Shown here piece after piece: positions 16,941-25,093 of a DNA stretch of 64,000 bases. The stretch spans positions 1 to 64,000 of IMG/VR virus record IMGVR_UViG_3300031851_000007, one strand, 5' to 3'. Source of the DNA: a virus. A program made the translations under genes and the position numbers. Under the pieces are notes generated by a model. The model saw nothing but the letters and a program-made list of their open reading frames with translations. It searched no databases and had not been told where the DNA came from. Every line of letters starts with the position of its first letter. Position 1 is the first letter of the stretch.

Positions 16941-16972
16941 GGGTCCGCCCCGCTCAGTCGGTAGAACGTTCT
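16941..16972 (+). other. tRNA-like 5' fragment (acceptor strand plus D-arm)
   Basis: The plus strand reads GGGTCCG, two bases, then a GCTCAGTCGGTAGAAC element. This has the order of a tRNA acceptor strand followed by a D-arm with the invariant A-G, GG and T-A positions. The rest of a tRNA (anticodon and T arms) is missing, because a gene's 3' end begins at 16972. It is probably a remnant or a recombination scar and not a working tRNA. Confidence 0.45.
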
Positions 16973-17784
16973 TATTTCTTTTTAAACTGTGGAGGTACTA
17001 CGCCTTTTTTAGGCTTACTTCCACCTTTGCTTTTCTTGTCACTAGTTTTTTGATTTAAGAAAGCAGGCTTATCGTCATCAGTACCTTTTTTGCCATCTGG
17101 TCCTGCGCCCATAGGCATCTTCTTTTCAGCAAGTGCTGCCATTAGTGTTGCTTTGATTGCTTCAACAGCCATTGCGTTGTCGCCATCTTGTGTAGCAGCG
17201 TATGCTTTCTTCTTGCGGTTTAAGTCATTGCCATCTGGAATAGCATCATGTGTATCGCCATAACGTGCATCTGGTTCGTTATCATAACCTTCTTCAATGC
17301 CCATATTAGCTAGTAGTTCAGGCACCAGTTCTTCAGGATCAGTTTCACCGTCGTTGAATGTTTGACCTCTTTCAACTGCTAACTGTTCTAGTTCGCCGTA
17401 TAAGAACTTTCCTTCTGGTCCACCTTTAGCAATTAAATCCATTACCATTCGTGTTGGATTTTCTGCATTAGCAATCATATCAATAACAGCTTTTGTACCG
17501 CCTTCTTCAATTGCTTCGTCTTGGCCACCTGGCTCGTCTACAAGATCACGTAGTCTTTCCATGTCCATACGCATTGGCATATGATCAGGTGATACTTCTT
17601 TTGCATCCATTCCTGCGTTTTTCATCATATCAATTAAATCTTCTACATGCTCTTTGCCGCTTGCATTCATTGATACATTCATTGTTACTGGATTGCCTTT
17701 ATCCATTTCCGGAGCACCCATTGGAGGCATACCTGCTGGACCTTCAATTGCATCCATTGATTCAATTAGTTTTTTCATACTCAT
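16972..17784 (-). CDS. Unrecognised virion-cluster protein, Met-rich with a basic tail
   Basis: I cannot assign a family to this 270-residue protein. The N-terminal 90 residues are rich in Met and Gly/Pro (GMPPMGAPEM, HMPMRMDMERL). The middle is acidic with a helical LIAKGGPEGKFLYGELEQLAVERG stretch, followed by an Asp/Gly-rich calcium-loop-like DAIPDGNDLN. The C-terminus is a basic Lys tail (SDKKSKGGSKPKKG...). The order acidic body then basic tail could fit a DNA-associated head protein, but this is inference. It lies between gp17 and the 17789-18346 gene with a 4-nt gap, and RBS AGGCTG precedes it. Confidence 0.75.
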   Translation of the reverse strand: MSMKKLIESMDAIEGPAGMPPMGAPEMDKGNPVTMNVSMNASGKEHVEDLIDMMKNAGMDAKEVSPDHMPMRMDMERLRDLVDEPGGQDEAIEEGGTKAVIDMIANAENPTRMVMDLIAKGGPEGKFLYGELEQLAVERGQTFNDGETDPEELVPELLANMGIEEGYDNEPDARYGDTHDAIPDGNDLNRKKKAYAATQDGDNAMAVEAIKATLMAALAEKKMPMGAGPDGKKGTDDDKPAFLNQKTSDKKSKGGSKPKKGVVPPQFKKK

Positions 17785-17788
17785 AATA

Positions 17789-18346
17789 TCAGCCTCCTAC
17801 AACTGCTTTAGTGTTTTCTTTCATGTCAATATCAGCCGACTCACCTTGTGGTGCAGATTCTGCTGGATCATGTTCTCTTTCTTTACGTGCTGTTTCTAAC
17901 TCTTTCAACAAGCTCATAACTCTGTTATCGCCTACATTCTCTTGTGCGCTTTCGCCGCCCAGTTCTTCAGTAGTTAGTTTAGCTTCGTATGGAGCACTAT
18001 CTTTTAGTTCTTGATATTCTTCTCTAGGATCGTTAGCATTGCGTACAATTACGTGTGCTTGATCAATGTTGCAACATGTACCTACATACTCTTGTAGTAC
18101 TTGACTAGTAGTTGGATAGTTAACTTCTACTTCAAAGTACGTAACTTCGGTATTTTGTAATTGTGGAAAATCTAGTGGACGTTCTTGAATTGGTGTTTTT
18201 TTGCCGCTACTCATTTTAACTACACTAAATTTTTGCATTGCTGTTTCAAGTGCATCAGTAAAGTTTTCAGGCAGTTCGCCTGCAACTCCTACTTTAAATT
18301 CGTAAGTTTTTTTTGCTTCGTTTAATTTTTCTAAAAATGTGCTCAT
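17789..18346 (-). CDS. Unrecognised packaging-cluster protein
   Basis: The 185-residue protein opens MSTFLEKLNEAKKTYEFKVGVAGELPENF, reads as a mixed fold for about 120 residues (a VTYFEVEVNYP strand and a CCNIDQAHVIVRN strand), and ends in a disordered acidic segment. I know no function. It sits between the gp16-like gene and the Met-rich protein in the terminase/head block. A late promoter with a 20-nt leader and an AGGAT ribosome binding site lies upstream, overlapping the 3' end of the gp16-like gene. Confidence 0.75.
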   Translation of the reverse strand: MSTFLEKLNEAKKTYEFKVGVAGELPENFTDALETAMQKFSVVKMSSGKKTPIQERPLDFPQLQNTEVTYFEVEVNYPTTSQVLQEYVGTCCNIDQAHVIVRNANDPREEYQELKDSAPYEAKLTTEELGGESAQENVGDNRVMSLLKELETARKEREHDPAESAPQGESADIDMKENTKAVVGG

Positions 18347-18366
18347 GTAATACTATCCTATATGTA

Positions 18367-18870
18367 TTATTTATCTTTATCCATACCTTTTAGACGTTGA
18401 AGTAGACTATTTCTATCAGTGACTACATAGCCTTCGCCGTTAATCATACCGTCTTCGCTTGGTCCGCTATCTTTGTCTAACTTCTCTTTTTTAAGTTGTA
18501 AGTCGATCATCTTTAGTTTTTTGTCTAACTTAGCAACTTTAGCATCAAGTCCTGTTTTCAACATACCGCCTGCTACTTCAAATACACGCCCGCTATAACG
18601 ACTTTCAACATTCATACCTAAGTCCATTAAGTCTTCATATGCTTGCATAGCTTTATTTGCTACGTCATTAAGCTCTTTATCAGCTAGTTCACCTAATCCT
18701 TTTACTGCCGGCAATGCTGCTGATATTTTGTCAAACTCAGCCATGTCTCTAAATGCTTTTTGCTGTTGCTCAACTTCATAAGACTTTTGTTGGTCTTCTT
18801 GTTGCTCTGCATTTTCTACTATTTCTTTTGCGTCAGGCAGATTAAGTAAATCTTCTAGTTTTTTTGTCAT
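18367..18870 (-). CDS. 16: Small terminase subunit gp16-like protein
   Basis: The 167-residue, highly helical protein begins MTKKLEDLLNLPDAKEI, then has a long coiled-coil-like centre. The stretch YEDLMDLGMNVESRYSGRVFEVAGGMLKT followed by DAKVAKLDKKLKMIDLQLKKEKLD matches the central helices of T4-type gp16, where R-x-x-E-V-x-x-x-h-x-x-x-x-x-D is conserved. gp16 recognises phage DNA and stimulates the gp17 ATPase. It lies a few genes from gp17 in the packaging block. The assignment rests on this pattern and on location. Confidence 0.75.
   Translation of the reverse strand: MTKKLEDLLNLPDAKEIVENAEQQEDQQKSYEVEQQQKAFRDMAEFDKISAALPAVKGLGELADKELNDVANKAMQAYEDLMDLGMNVESRYSGRVFEVAGGMLKTGLDAKVAKLDKKLKMIDLQLKKEKLDKDSGPSEDGMINGEGYVVTDRNSLLQRLKGMDKDK
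18368..18375 (-). promoter_or_regulatory. Late promoter octamer (GATAAATA) for 17789-18346
   Basis: GATAAATA overlaps the last codons of the gp16-like gene. The leader of about 21 nt contains ATAGGAT, so this belongs to the leader-bearing class. Confidence 0.7.
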
Positions 18871-18896
18871 AGGACTTTTCCATTATATGCTACTAT

Positions 18897-18904
18897 TATT
18901 TATC
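18897..18904 (-). promoter_or_regulatory. Late promoter octamer (GATAAATA) for the gp16-like gene
   Basis: GATAAATA on the minus strand lies 26 nt before the ATG at 18870. The leader has a weak GGAAAAG ribosome binding site. Confidence 0.65.
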
Positions 18905-18908
18905 ATAT

Positions 18909-19346
18909 CTACCTACGTCTACCTGTATGGAAAATATCTTCTTCGGTTACTATTCGAAATAATATGTTATTTTGTTTACAATAAGCCCTTGCAGCTTCCC
19001 ATTTTGCTTGATTTATAATATAATGTGCTTTATTATGTTGCGAGTTGCCTAATTTATCTCGGCGTGCTTGATTTGACGGTTTAACTTCAATTAGTTCTAC
19101 GTGTTGTTTTCCTTTAGCATCAGCATAGACTATAAAGAAATCTGGAACATATATTGTATGTTTTCCTGTAAGCGGATTTCTATAAGGAATACGTATTGCT
19201 TCACTAGCCCATTTTGCTACAGCAGGATGTTCGTCGCAAAATTTCATAAAGGTAAATTCCCAACCAGATCTATATGTTGGTGTTTTGTTACCCATATACT
19301 TGTCAGGGTTATTTAGATTAAATTTCCCTTGAGCAAATCTTCCCAT
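18909..19346 (-). CDS. 4: Head completion protein gp4
   Basis: The 145-residue protein matches T4 gp4/50, a head-completion factor with a TnsA/restriction-nuclease-like fold. It has QGKFNLNNPDKYMGN, TYRSGWEFTFMKFCDEHP, the PYRNPLTGKHTIYVPDFFIVY strand with D at the expected nuclease position, and VELIEVKPSNQ with the E-V-K active-site motif (D...E-x-K). It ends with an aromatic helix and FRIVTEEDIF, as in the family. It probably finishes or trims the packaged head before tail joining. It overlaps its upstream neighbour by one base. Confidence 0.88.
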   Translation of the reverse strand: MGRFAQGKFNLNNPDKYMGNKTPTYRSGWEFTFMKFCDEHPAVAKWASEAIRIPYRNPLTGKHTIYVPDFFIVYADAKGKQHVELIEVKPSNQARRDKLGNSQHNKAHYIINQAKWEAARAYCKQNNILFRIVTEEDIFHTGRRR

Positions 19347-19720
19347 TAGACAACTATATTTCTCTGTTCTAACTTGGTTATAACATTATTTATTTTGAAG
19401 CCTAATGTACTTGTTTTTTCTCTGTTTATATTAAGGATTTGTGATACAACATTACTTAGTTGTACGTCATCTAGTCCACGTAATGTATCAATAATTTTGA
19501 ATACTGGAACATCTTCTTGTTGTGCTTGTTGTAATAATACTACTGCTGTATTCGTTGCTGCTAGTTTATCAAAGCCTCTTGATAAGAAATAACCAACTGC
19601 TGCATCAACTTCTTCTGCACTATAATATATGTCTTTCTTAAAGTAGCTATCAAAAAACTTTTTTGTTTTGTTTGCACTATCTGTAGTTTGTGTACTAGTG
19701 CTTACTCCTGAATTTGGCAT
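19346..19720 (-). CDS. Conserved helical protein next to gp4 (possible baseplate or head accessory)
   Basis: The 124-residue protein is mostly helical: KKFFDSYFKKDIYYSAEEVDAAVGYFLSRGFDKLAATNTAVVLLQQAQ, then VFKIIDTLRGLDDVQLSNVVSQILNINR. I have the impression that similar short proteins occur at this place in marine T4-like phages, but no function is known to me. It is translationally coupled on both sides: its ATG overlaps the stop of the tube-like gene, and its own stop overlaps the gp4 ATG. That suggests co-assembly with the tube-like protein or gp4. Confidence 0.75.
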   Translation of the reverse strand: MPNSGVSTSTQTTDSANKTKKFFDSYFKKDIYYSAEEVDAAVGYFLSRGFDKLAATNTAVVLLQQAQQEDVPVFKIIDTLRGLDDVQLSNVVSQILNINREKTSTLGFKINNVITKLEQRNIVV

Positions 19721-20895
19721 TAGAATAATCCTTTTAATATACTACTACCAATTTGTTGCAACTTCTTATCTCCGCTGGACACTTTATTAATTAACTCATC
19801 AGTAATAGCAGAACGTTGTGTGTTTGGTAATTGATTAAATGCGTTTAATGTACTTACAGCATAGTTGTCAACTTGGCCTGTAGAAACGGATTGGTTAGTA
19901 AAAGTTCTAGCTAGGCTTGGATTACTGCGTAATTGATTACCTATTGCTGCGCCGTCAAGTAATCTATCATCTGATTGTGATAATGTCGATATAGGTGCAG
20001 TTGACGGTGGTGATGGAAAGGTAAAGTTTGAAAAACCACCAGGATCTTTTATAACATCACGTATAATAGTACCGCCGCCTGGAACTGAATCATTTCTAAA
20101 TCTTACTAGAGGTCCACTATCACTAGGTATTCTAGTAGGACGGTCTTTTATTGAAGTACGCTGCGACGACACTGACCCATTAAGATAACTAGGTTCTAAA
20201 TCATATCCTGTATCAGCATCTGCAAAACTGCTGTCACCGTCTCCTACACTACCTCTATTATAAATTACACCTTCATATACTACTGTTAGTGCATTTTGTA
20301 ATATACCAACACCGTCACTTGCGTCAACCGAATCGTGTTGAAATTTTTCAATTAATGGATTTATTAATGTATAGCTTGTCCATTCTTTCCTTGATAATTG
20401 ATATATTACTATATCTTTAAAGAAAGGGTCGTCAGGTGCTCCGTCTAATCCGTATCTAGGAACTTCGTTTGCGTATTTGTCTCTAACTCCAAAGCCAGTT
20501 ACAGTATTAGAACTACTAAATTTATTACCATCTTGATAATAATATCTATAGTATTCTTCTAACATTTTAGTAGTTATGCCTACATTATCATCGTGTAATG
20601 TAATACTTACTGGATCATAATCAATCCTAGTTTGCATATTCTTAATTCTATTATATTGTTTTTTTGTTTCTATCTGCGTCGAATAACTTGGTAAATCAGC
20701 AGTCTTAACCAATGTACTAAGTTGTTTTTGAAAGAATGAAGTATTTGGATTATTACTAATGGCCGCGTTGTTTAGGTTAAACACTACATGATAAAGAAAC
20801 TTAACTTTAGGCGCAAAGTCAAATCCGCCTTGAGTATATATTTGGTGAGCATGCCTTGCGTCTCTTAGATTTATTTTGTCTACTAACTGTGCCAT
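19720..20895 (-). CDS. Tail-tube-fold protein (candidate baseplate/tube initiator, gp54- or gp48-like)
   Basis: The 391-residue protein has in its first 150 residues the layout of the phage tail-tube fold: KVKFLYHVVFNLN strand, LVKTADLPSYSTQIETKKQYNRIKNMQT, YDPVSITLHDDNVGITTKMLEEYYRYYYQDG. The gp19 product of this phage (20990-21637) has the matching series RFRVILEGF, VTRPNVSFEQITIDAYNSRSYLAG, WEPITLTLREDV...QKQFDFYEQ. The C-terminal 200 residues are extended and Ser/Pro-rich. In T4 such proteins (gp54, gp48) start the tube on the baseplate, which is the likely role here. The ATG is set by a leaderless late promoter. Confidence 0.6.
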   Translation of the reverse strand: MAQLVDKINLRDARHAHQIYTQGGFDFAPKVKFLYHVVFNLNNAAISNNPNTSFFQKQLSTLVKTADLPSYSTQIETKKQYNRIKNMQTRIDYDPVSITLHDDNVGITTKMLEEYYRYYYQDGNKFSSSNTVTGFGVRDKYANEVPRYGLDGAPDDPFFKDIVIYQLSRKEWTSYTLINPLIEKFQHDSVDASDGVGILQNALTVVYEGVIYNRGSVGDGDSSFADADTGYDLEPSYLNGSVSSQRTSIKDRPTRIPSDSGPLVRFRNDSVPGGGTIIRDVIKDPGGFSNFTFPSPPSTAPISTLSQSDDRLLDGAAIGNQLRSNPSLARTFTNQSVSTGQVDNYAVSTLNAFNQLPNTQRSAITDELINKVSSGDKKLQQIGSSILKGLF

Positions 20896-20900
20896 ACTAA

Positions 20901-20908
20901 TATTTATC
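20901..20908 (-). promoter_or_regulatory. Late promoter octamer (GATAAATA), leaderless class, for the tube-like gene
   Basis: GATAAATA on the minus strand ends exactly 5 nt before the ATG at 20895. No Shine-Dalgarno lies between them. Confidence 0.8.
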
Positions 20909-20937
20909 CAAATTATAAAGTGCGTACAAATAAGAAA

Positions 20938-20962
20938 AGGGGCTACTTAAAAAGTAACCCCT
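20938..20962 (-). terminator. Terminator hairpin after gp19
   Basis: AGGGG-C-TACTT (20938-20948) pairs with AAGTA-A-CCCCT (20952-20962) with one mismatch, and on the minus strand the stem is followed by TTTTCTT. It separates gp19 from the tube-like gene's promoter. Confidence 0.85.
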
Positions 20963-20989
20963 CTATAAAGGATGAATGCAGTTAAGTTA

Positions 20990-21637
20990 TTAGCTTTGGC
21001 CTGTAACTAGAACTTGCGGACCATCTGTACCGCCTGCTGCTCTACCTACTGATTGACCTACTCCGCCGCCTATTGCGCCGCCTGCCTCAGTTTGTATTGC
21101 ATTATCGTAACGAATGTTTAATGAAATTGTAACTGGATCATTAGTTGAATATGCTAATGTGTTGTAGTTAGCACTTTCAAGATAACAACCAACCATTTCG
21201 TATCTATCTAATACGTTGGCTTCTAAGTTACCATTACCACCGTCTAGAATTTCGATTTTAGTTTTGAACTTATATGTTCCGCCCGAAGCAGCTGATGCTT
21301 GCTCGTAGAAATCGAATTGTTTCTGTAGCTGTTGTCCAACAACACGTTGAATGTTGTTGTTTACATCTTCACGTAATGTAAGTGTAATTGGTTCCCAAGT
21401 GTGCTTACCAGCTAGGTAGCTTCTTGAGTTATATGCATCAATTGTAATTTGTTCAAAACTTACGTTTGGTCTTGTAACATCTACAACTTGACGTGTCATT
21501 TCTCTTAAGTCAGCACCTGCACCAAAGCCTTCTAAGATGACTCTGAAACGATACTGTAGTTTTGGCATCAACAAACTCTGGTTACTACCAGCGCCTTCAG
21601 TTGGTACCGAAATATTATTTAATGATGTGATTGGCAT
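20990..21637 (-). CDS. 19: Tail tube protein gp19
   Basis: The 215-residue protein (T4 gp19 has 163) has the tube-monomer pattern: LQYRFRVILEGFG, a long loop with REMTRQVVDVTRPNVSFEQITIDAYNSRSYLAGKHTWEPITLTLRED, and a final YEMVGCYLESANYNTLAYSTNDPVTISLNIRYDNA beta hairpin. It forms the inner tube through which DNA passes. The extra C-terminal part is Gly-rich (GGAIGGGVGQSVGRAAGG). It lies directly downstream of the sheath gene but has its own late promoter with AGGAGAGG as ribosome binding site and its own terminator, consistent with very high expression. Confidence 0.93.
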   Translation of the reverse strand: MPITSLNNISVPTEGAGSNQSLLMPKLQYRFRVILEGFGAGADLREMTRQVVDVTRPNVSFEQITIDAYNSRSYLAGKHTWEPITLTLREDVNNNIQRVVGQQLQKQFDFYEQASAASGGTYKFKTKIEILDGGNGNLEANVLDRYEMVGCYLESANYNTLAYSTNDPVTISLNIRYDNAIQTEAGGAIGGGVGQSVGRAAGGTDGPQVLVTGQS

Positions 21638-21659
21638 TCTATCCTCTCCTGTTCACAAG

Positions 21660-21667
21660 TATTTATC
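21660..21667 (-). promoter_or_regulatory. Late promoter octamer (GATAAATA) for gp19
   Basis: GATAAATA on the minus strand is followed by a 22-nt leader with a strong AGGAGAGG ribosome binding site. It lies just after the gp18 terminator hairpin. Confidence 0.85.
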
Positions 21668-21669
21668 AT

Positions 21670-21701
21670 ATAACTGACGCTATATCTCAAGCGCCAGTTA
21701 T
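21670..21701 (-). terminator. Hairpin after gp18
   Basis: ATAACTGACGCT (21670-21681) pairs with AGCGCCAGTTAT (21690-21701) with a single mismatch, making a 12-position stem and an 8-nt loop in the short gp18-gp19 gap. Confidence 0.75.
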
Positions 21702-21711
21702 ATACGTAGTT

Positions 21712-24700
21712 TTAACCAAGTGCTGCTATTTCACCTGTATTTTTTATACGCAATGGAATGTATATAAATTCAATTGCTTTCACTGGCTCAATTGCAATGT
21801 CTAAGTGCAGTTCATTACGATCAATTCTTGCTGGTGTGTTGTTTGATTCATCACACACTGCAACATAATCGTAAATAGCTCTTAAGCTGACTAGTTCTAG
21901 TAAGAACGCATCTGCTGCTGCCTTAACTTGATCTCTTGTTATCTTATCGTTTGGTTCAAACAAGTATGGTCTTGCAAGTAACTCTAGCTGTCCACGCATG
22001 TAAACAGTTAGACGTGCAACGTTGATTCTGTCTAAAGCACTTGCATTTCTTGCACGAGTCTTTTGACCAAATACTACTAGTCCGCTTCCGCTAATAAACG
22101 TAATTGGGTTAATTGCATTTGTGTATAGTGTATCACGCTGTCCTGTATTAAGTGCAACACTCTTGAATTCACCTTCGCTAGTAACATATCCTGTTGCTGA
22201 AGCATTAGTAACTCCACCGCGTCTTGTACCTGCTGGAGCAAACCAAGGATAAGCAACTTGGTCATTTAGTATCAGTGTACGTAATGCCATGTAACTTGGA
22301 GGAACAACAACGTTATTACCTTCGTTATCACTTGTAAATCCTGCTGGGTAGTAAATGCCTAGATATTCATCTCTGCTTACTAATCCACGATCGTTATCTT
22401 CAACTGCTAGATTAACGTTTGTTGCCCATTCATTTAATGAAGTTGCATCTGGTGTTAATCTAAACGGAGTATCGCCAACAACAAACGCTGTTAAACGTCT
22501 GTCATAATTTAGTGAAATCATTTCACCAATTAGTTCTGGATATCCTGGTGTAGCAATTAAGTTAAACTGACGTGACTCTTCGTCACGGATTTCAGTGTTA
22601 CTGTTTAGTTCTGCTTGTAAAGACTGTGTTACTGACTTACGCTGTGCGTGACGTCCAAATGTTCCTGAACCATCTGGTTGGTTACCAGAGTCTGTTACCC
22701 AACGGTGTGGATAATAAGTAGCCATTGACTCGTCTGCTGCACGATCGTTAGTTAATGAAACATCAACATAGTTACGCTCAAAACGCTTAACGTTAAATCC
22801 GCTTCTACGTAGGTTCCATAACAACATACCTTTTGGATATAGTGCTGGATCCGGTGCATCTGGATCTAAGTAGTTAGATGCCATTAGCTCTTCAATTGAA
22901 GCTGCGTCCGAATCAGCGCCTGCATCTGCCCAACGAGCATCTGCAAATAACACACCATTTTCAGTTGTTTGGTCTGCTTTGTCAATTAACTGCCATTCAC
23001 TTGCTGCTGTCCAACGATACATTGTTGGAAAGTTTTCAATGTCTGCTGTGTCAATCCAAAGATCACCTGCAACTAGTGCAGAACCATCTGATTGTGTTTT
23101 TGGTTCACTAGCTGTAACTAATGGCCCTGTTGAGTTAGCTGTTGGAAATGCTGTTGAGTCTGCATATCCTACCCAAGTAGTACCATTGTGGTACAAAATA
23201 TCAACTTCATCAACTACTGAACTATACCATAACTCACCTTGTGCAGCTAATGCTGTTGGTGCATCGTCGTCTGCTGTATAAGATAATGTACGCCAGTTAC
23301 TAGCAACATACTGCTCTGGATTTGTAGTATCGTCAGTTCCTGGTGCATAGTCTAGGTTAATTGTTGTTGTACTTGCATTGTTTACGTCATATGGTGCAAA
23401 TCCTGCTACTGCAAGATCACCACTTGTATCTACAAGTTTCATTTCGCCGCCACCAGCATGTGAAATTACAACTCTATTTTGTGCATCAACACTTGCTGTT
23501 ATGTTTACAAATCCTGCACTGTTAATAGCGCCAGCCATATCGTCTGCATCAGCACTTGCGCCACTTCCAGTAAATGATATTGTTTTTGCGCTACTTAAAG
23601 TTGCTGAGCCTATAATGGATTCAGCCATTGTAAAGCTAACACTTGCGCCAGATAGTTGTGCTGCAATTTTTGCACTTTGTATTTTCGTTGCGCCTGTAGC
23701 AGCTCTACGGAAAATTTTGTAAGTTGCATCAATTGGTGTTGTGTCTGCAACGTCTACATTTACATATAGATCGCCTATTGCAAGATTCTTGCCACCGCCT
23801 GTTTTGTCTAGTGCTGCAAGAGCACCTGCTGCTGTGTCATACAATGGTGCTGGAATAGTTGACCAAAGTTTAGTATCATCATTCCACTGTTTAACAGTAA
23901 ACGTTGCACCTGAATTAGGAGCAGTTGTTTGCATCCAAATAGAACCTGTCGGTCTTGGATTTGAATCTGTTGATTTATATTCTGGAACCGATGTATGTGG
24001 TGCTTCAGTAACAAATGGAGCATAATATGTTCCAGCTGTTAAGCCAACTGCTGTTAATAGTCCAGCATCTGAAGCCGGTGATGCATCAATATCTACTGAA
24101 TTGTTATTAGTATAAATTTCTAATGCACCGTCAACTGCTGCTGCTGTAACACCTGCTGTTGCTAGGTTTGAATTTGAATTAATATCACTTGCTAATTGTG
24201 TTACTGTTGTACCTGTAGTTGTTACTGCTTCGCCGTCGATACTTAAATCTACACCACTTGGTACTGTTGGAGTATTTACTGTGCCTCTAATAGATGCCCA
24301 TGCTGCTCTCCATGCATCACCACCAACTGTTACCCATGCACCAGCATTGTTTTTGTACCATAGTCTGTTTACAGTTGTAACTGCAACTAATGCATAATCA
24401 CCTACTGCACCTACTGATGTTTTTGGTGTATAGTCGCCGCCTGCATAGTCTACTACTTTGCTAGTTTCAACAATAATTGTTGGTACTACTGAACTGAAGC
24501 TTTGTCCATTTGTTGATGTAATGGAAGCGCCGTTCCATTCTTTAACACCAACATTTGTGTTTAGTGTATCAAACCAGTAAGTGCCATCAAGCGGATCACC
24601 GCCTGGTGCTGTTGCACTTGCTTCTAGTTTTGATAAGTTAATATCTGCTCTACATACGTAAACTCTGTTTGTTACGCCTAGTAGTGAATACGCTGTTTGA

Positions 24701-24981
24701 AGTCCGTATTCGTTAAGTTCACCTGCGTGGATCATATTTCCGTTATTGTCTGAGTAGAACAACGGATCTCCGAATGTTTCCACAAGCTCTCTTTGACTTG
24801 TTATTAGGTAAGGTCTACCTTGGTTTGCTGCGCTTGTACCTTCTGCTACACCAGCTCCACTGCCTTTAACTTTGTCAGCTGCCGTTGCAACAAATATCAT
24901 TGGTACGGTGCCTGCAGCCGCCGGAGTGTAAAAACTCTCGTCGATTACATTGACCTCTACACCTGGGGATACTAATGCCAT
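21712..24981 (-). CDS. 18: Tail sheath protein gp18, enlarged
   Basis: The 1089-residue protein has the N-terminal sheath signature MALVSPGVEVNVIDESFYTP and the C-terminal domain with SGLVVFGQKTRARNASALDRINVARLTVYMRGQL and ELHLDIAIEPVKAIEFIYIPLRI. It is much longer than T4 gp18 (659). Most of the excess lies between about residues 125 and 690, where at least four copies of a short module of the form G-x-L/I-W-x-x-T...W...W occur near 130, 345, 584 and 640. Similar modules occur in this phage's fibre-type proteins. The sheath contracts on infection; the inserted part probably faces outwards. A late promoter with a 36-nt leader and TAGGAGA precedes it. Confidence 0.95.
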   Translation of the reverse strand: MALVSPGVEVNVIDESFYTPAAAGTVPMIFVATAADKVKGSGAGVAEGTSAANQGRPYLITSQRELVETFGDPLFYSDNNGNMIHAGELNEYGLQTAYSLLGVTNRVYVCRADINLSKLEASATAPGGDPLDGTYWFDTLNTNVGVKEWNGASITSTNGQSFSSVVPTIIVETSKVVDYAGGDYTPKTSVGAVGDYALVAVTTVNRLWYKNNAGAWVTVGGDAWRAAWASIRGTVNTPTVPSGVDLSIDGEAVTTTGTTVTQLASDINSNSNLATAGVTAAAVDGALEIYTNNNSVDIDASPASDAGLLTAVGLTAGTYYAPFVTEAPHTSVPEYKSTDSNPRPTGSIWMQTTAPNSGATFTVKQWNDDTKLWSTIPAPLYDTAAGALAALDKTGGGKNLAIGDLYVNVDVADTTPIDATYKIFRRAATGATKIQSAKIAAQLSGASVSFTMAESIIGSATLSSAKTISFTGSGASADADDMAGAINSAGFVNITASVDAQNRVVISHAGGGEMKLVDTSGDLAVAGFAPYDVNNASTTTINLDYAPGTDDTTNPEQYVASNWRTLSYTADDDAPTALAAQGELWYSSVVDEVDILYHNGTTWVGYADSTAFPTANSTGPLVTASEPKTQSDGSALVAGDLWIDTADIENFPTMYRWTAASEWQLIDKADQTTENGVLFADARWADAGADSDAASIEELMASNYLDPDAPDPALYPKGMLLWNLRRSGFNVKRFERNYVDVSLTNDRAADESMATYYPHRWVTDSGNQPDGSGTFGRHAQRKSVTQSLQAELNSNTEIRDEESRQFNLIATPGYPELIGEMISLNYDRRLTAFVVGDTPFRLTPDATSLNEWATNVNLAVEDNDRGLVSRDEYLGIYYPAGFTSDNEGNNVVVPPSYMALRTLILNDQVAYPWFAPAGTRRGGVTNASATGYVTSEGEFKSVALNTGQRDTLYTNAINPITFISGSGLVVFGQKTRARNASALDRINVARLTVYMRGQLELLARPYLFEPNDKITRDQVKAAADAFLLELVSLRAIYDYVAVCDESNNTPARIDRNELHLDIAIEPVKAIEFIYIPLRIKNTGEIAALG

Positions 24982-25017
24982 ATTGATTCTCCTATTGGAC
25001 GGTTGTTGTATTACATG

Positions 25018-25025
25018 TATTTAGC
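25018..25025 (-). promoter_or_regulatory. Late promoter octamer (GCTAAATA) for gp18
   Basis: GCTAAATA on the minus strand is followed by a 36-nt leader ending in TAGGAGAATCAAT before the ATG at 24981. Confidence 0.8.
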
Positions 25026-25043
25026 ACGTCTTGAACAAATCAG

Positions 25044-25052
25044 TGCTATAAT
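25044..25052 (+). promoter_or_regulatory. Extended -10 sigma70 promoter before the HNH gene
   Basis: TGCTATAAT is a consensus -10 hexamer with the TGN extension, in the 112-bp gap upstream of the HNH gene. No good -35 is seen, which is normal for extended -10 promoters. It would give early transcription of the HNH gene. Confidence 0.55.
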
Positions 25053-25080
25053 CACACCGAAAAAGGTATCGAAAAGGTGA

Positions 25081-25088
25081 GGTAAATA
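25081..25088 (+). promoter_or_regulatory. Late promoter octamer (GGTAAATA), leaderless class, for the HNH gene
   Basis: GGTAAATA ends exactly 5 nt before the ATG at 25094. AAGGTGAGG lies upstream of the octamer, so only a transcript from the early promoter would carry that Shine-Dalgarno. This suggests two modes of expression for one gene. Confidence 0.55.
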
Positions 25089-25093
25089 CAAGT

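Noticed and set aside
16941-16972. Functional tRNA gene
   Set aside because: Only acceptor-like and D-arm parts are present; the anticodon and T arms are missing because a coding region begins at once.
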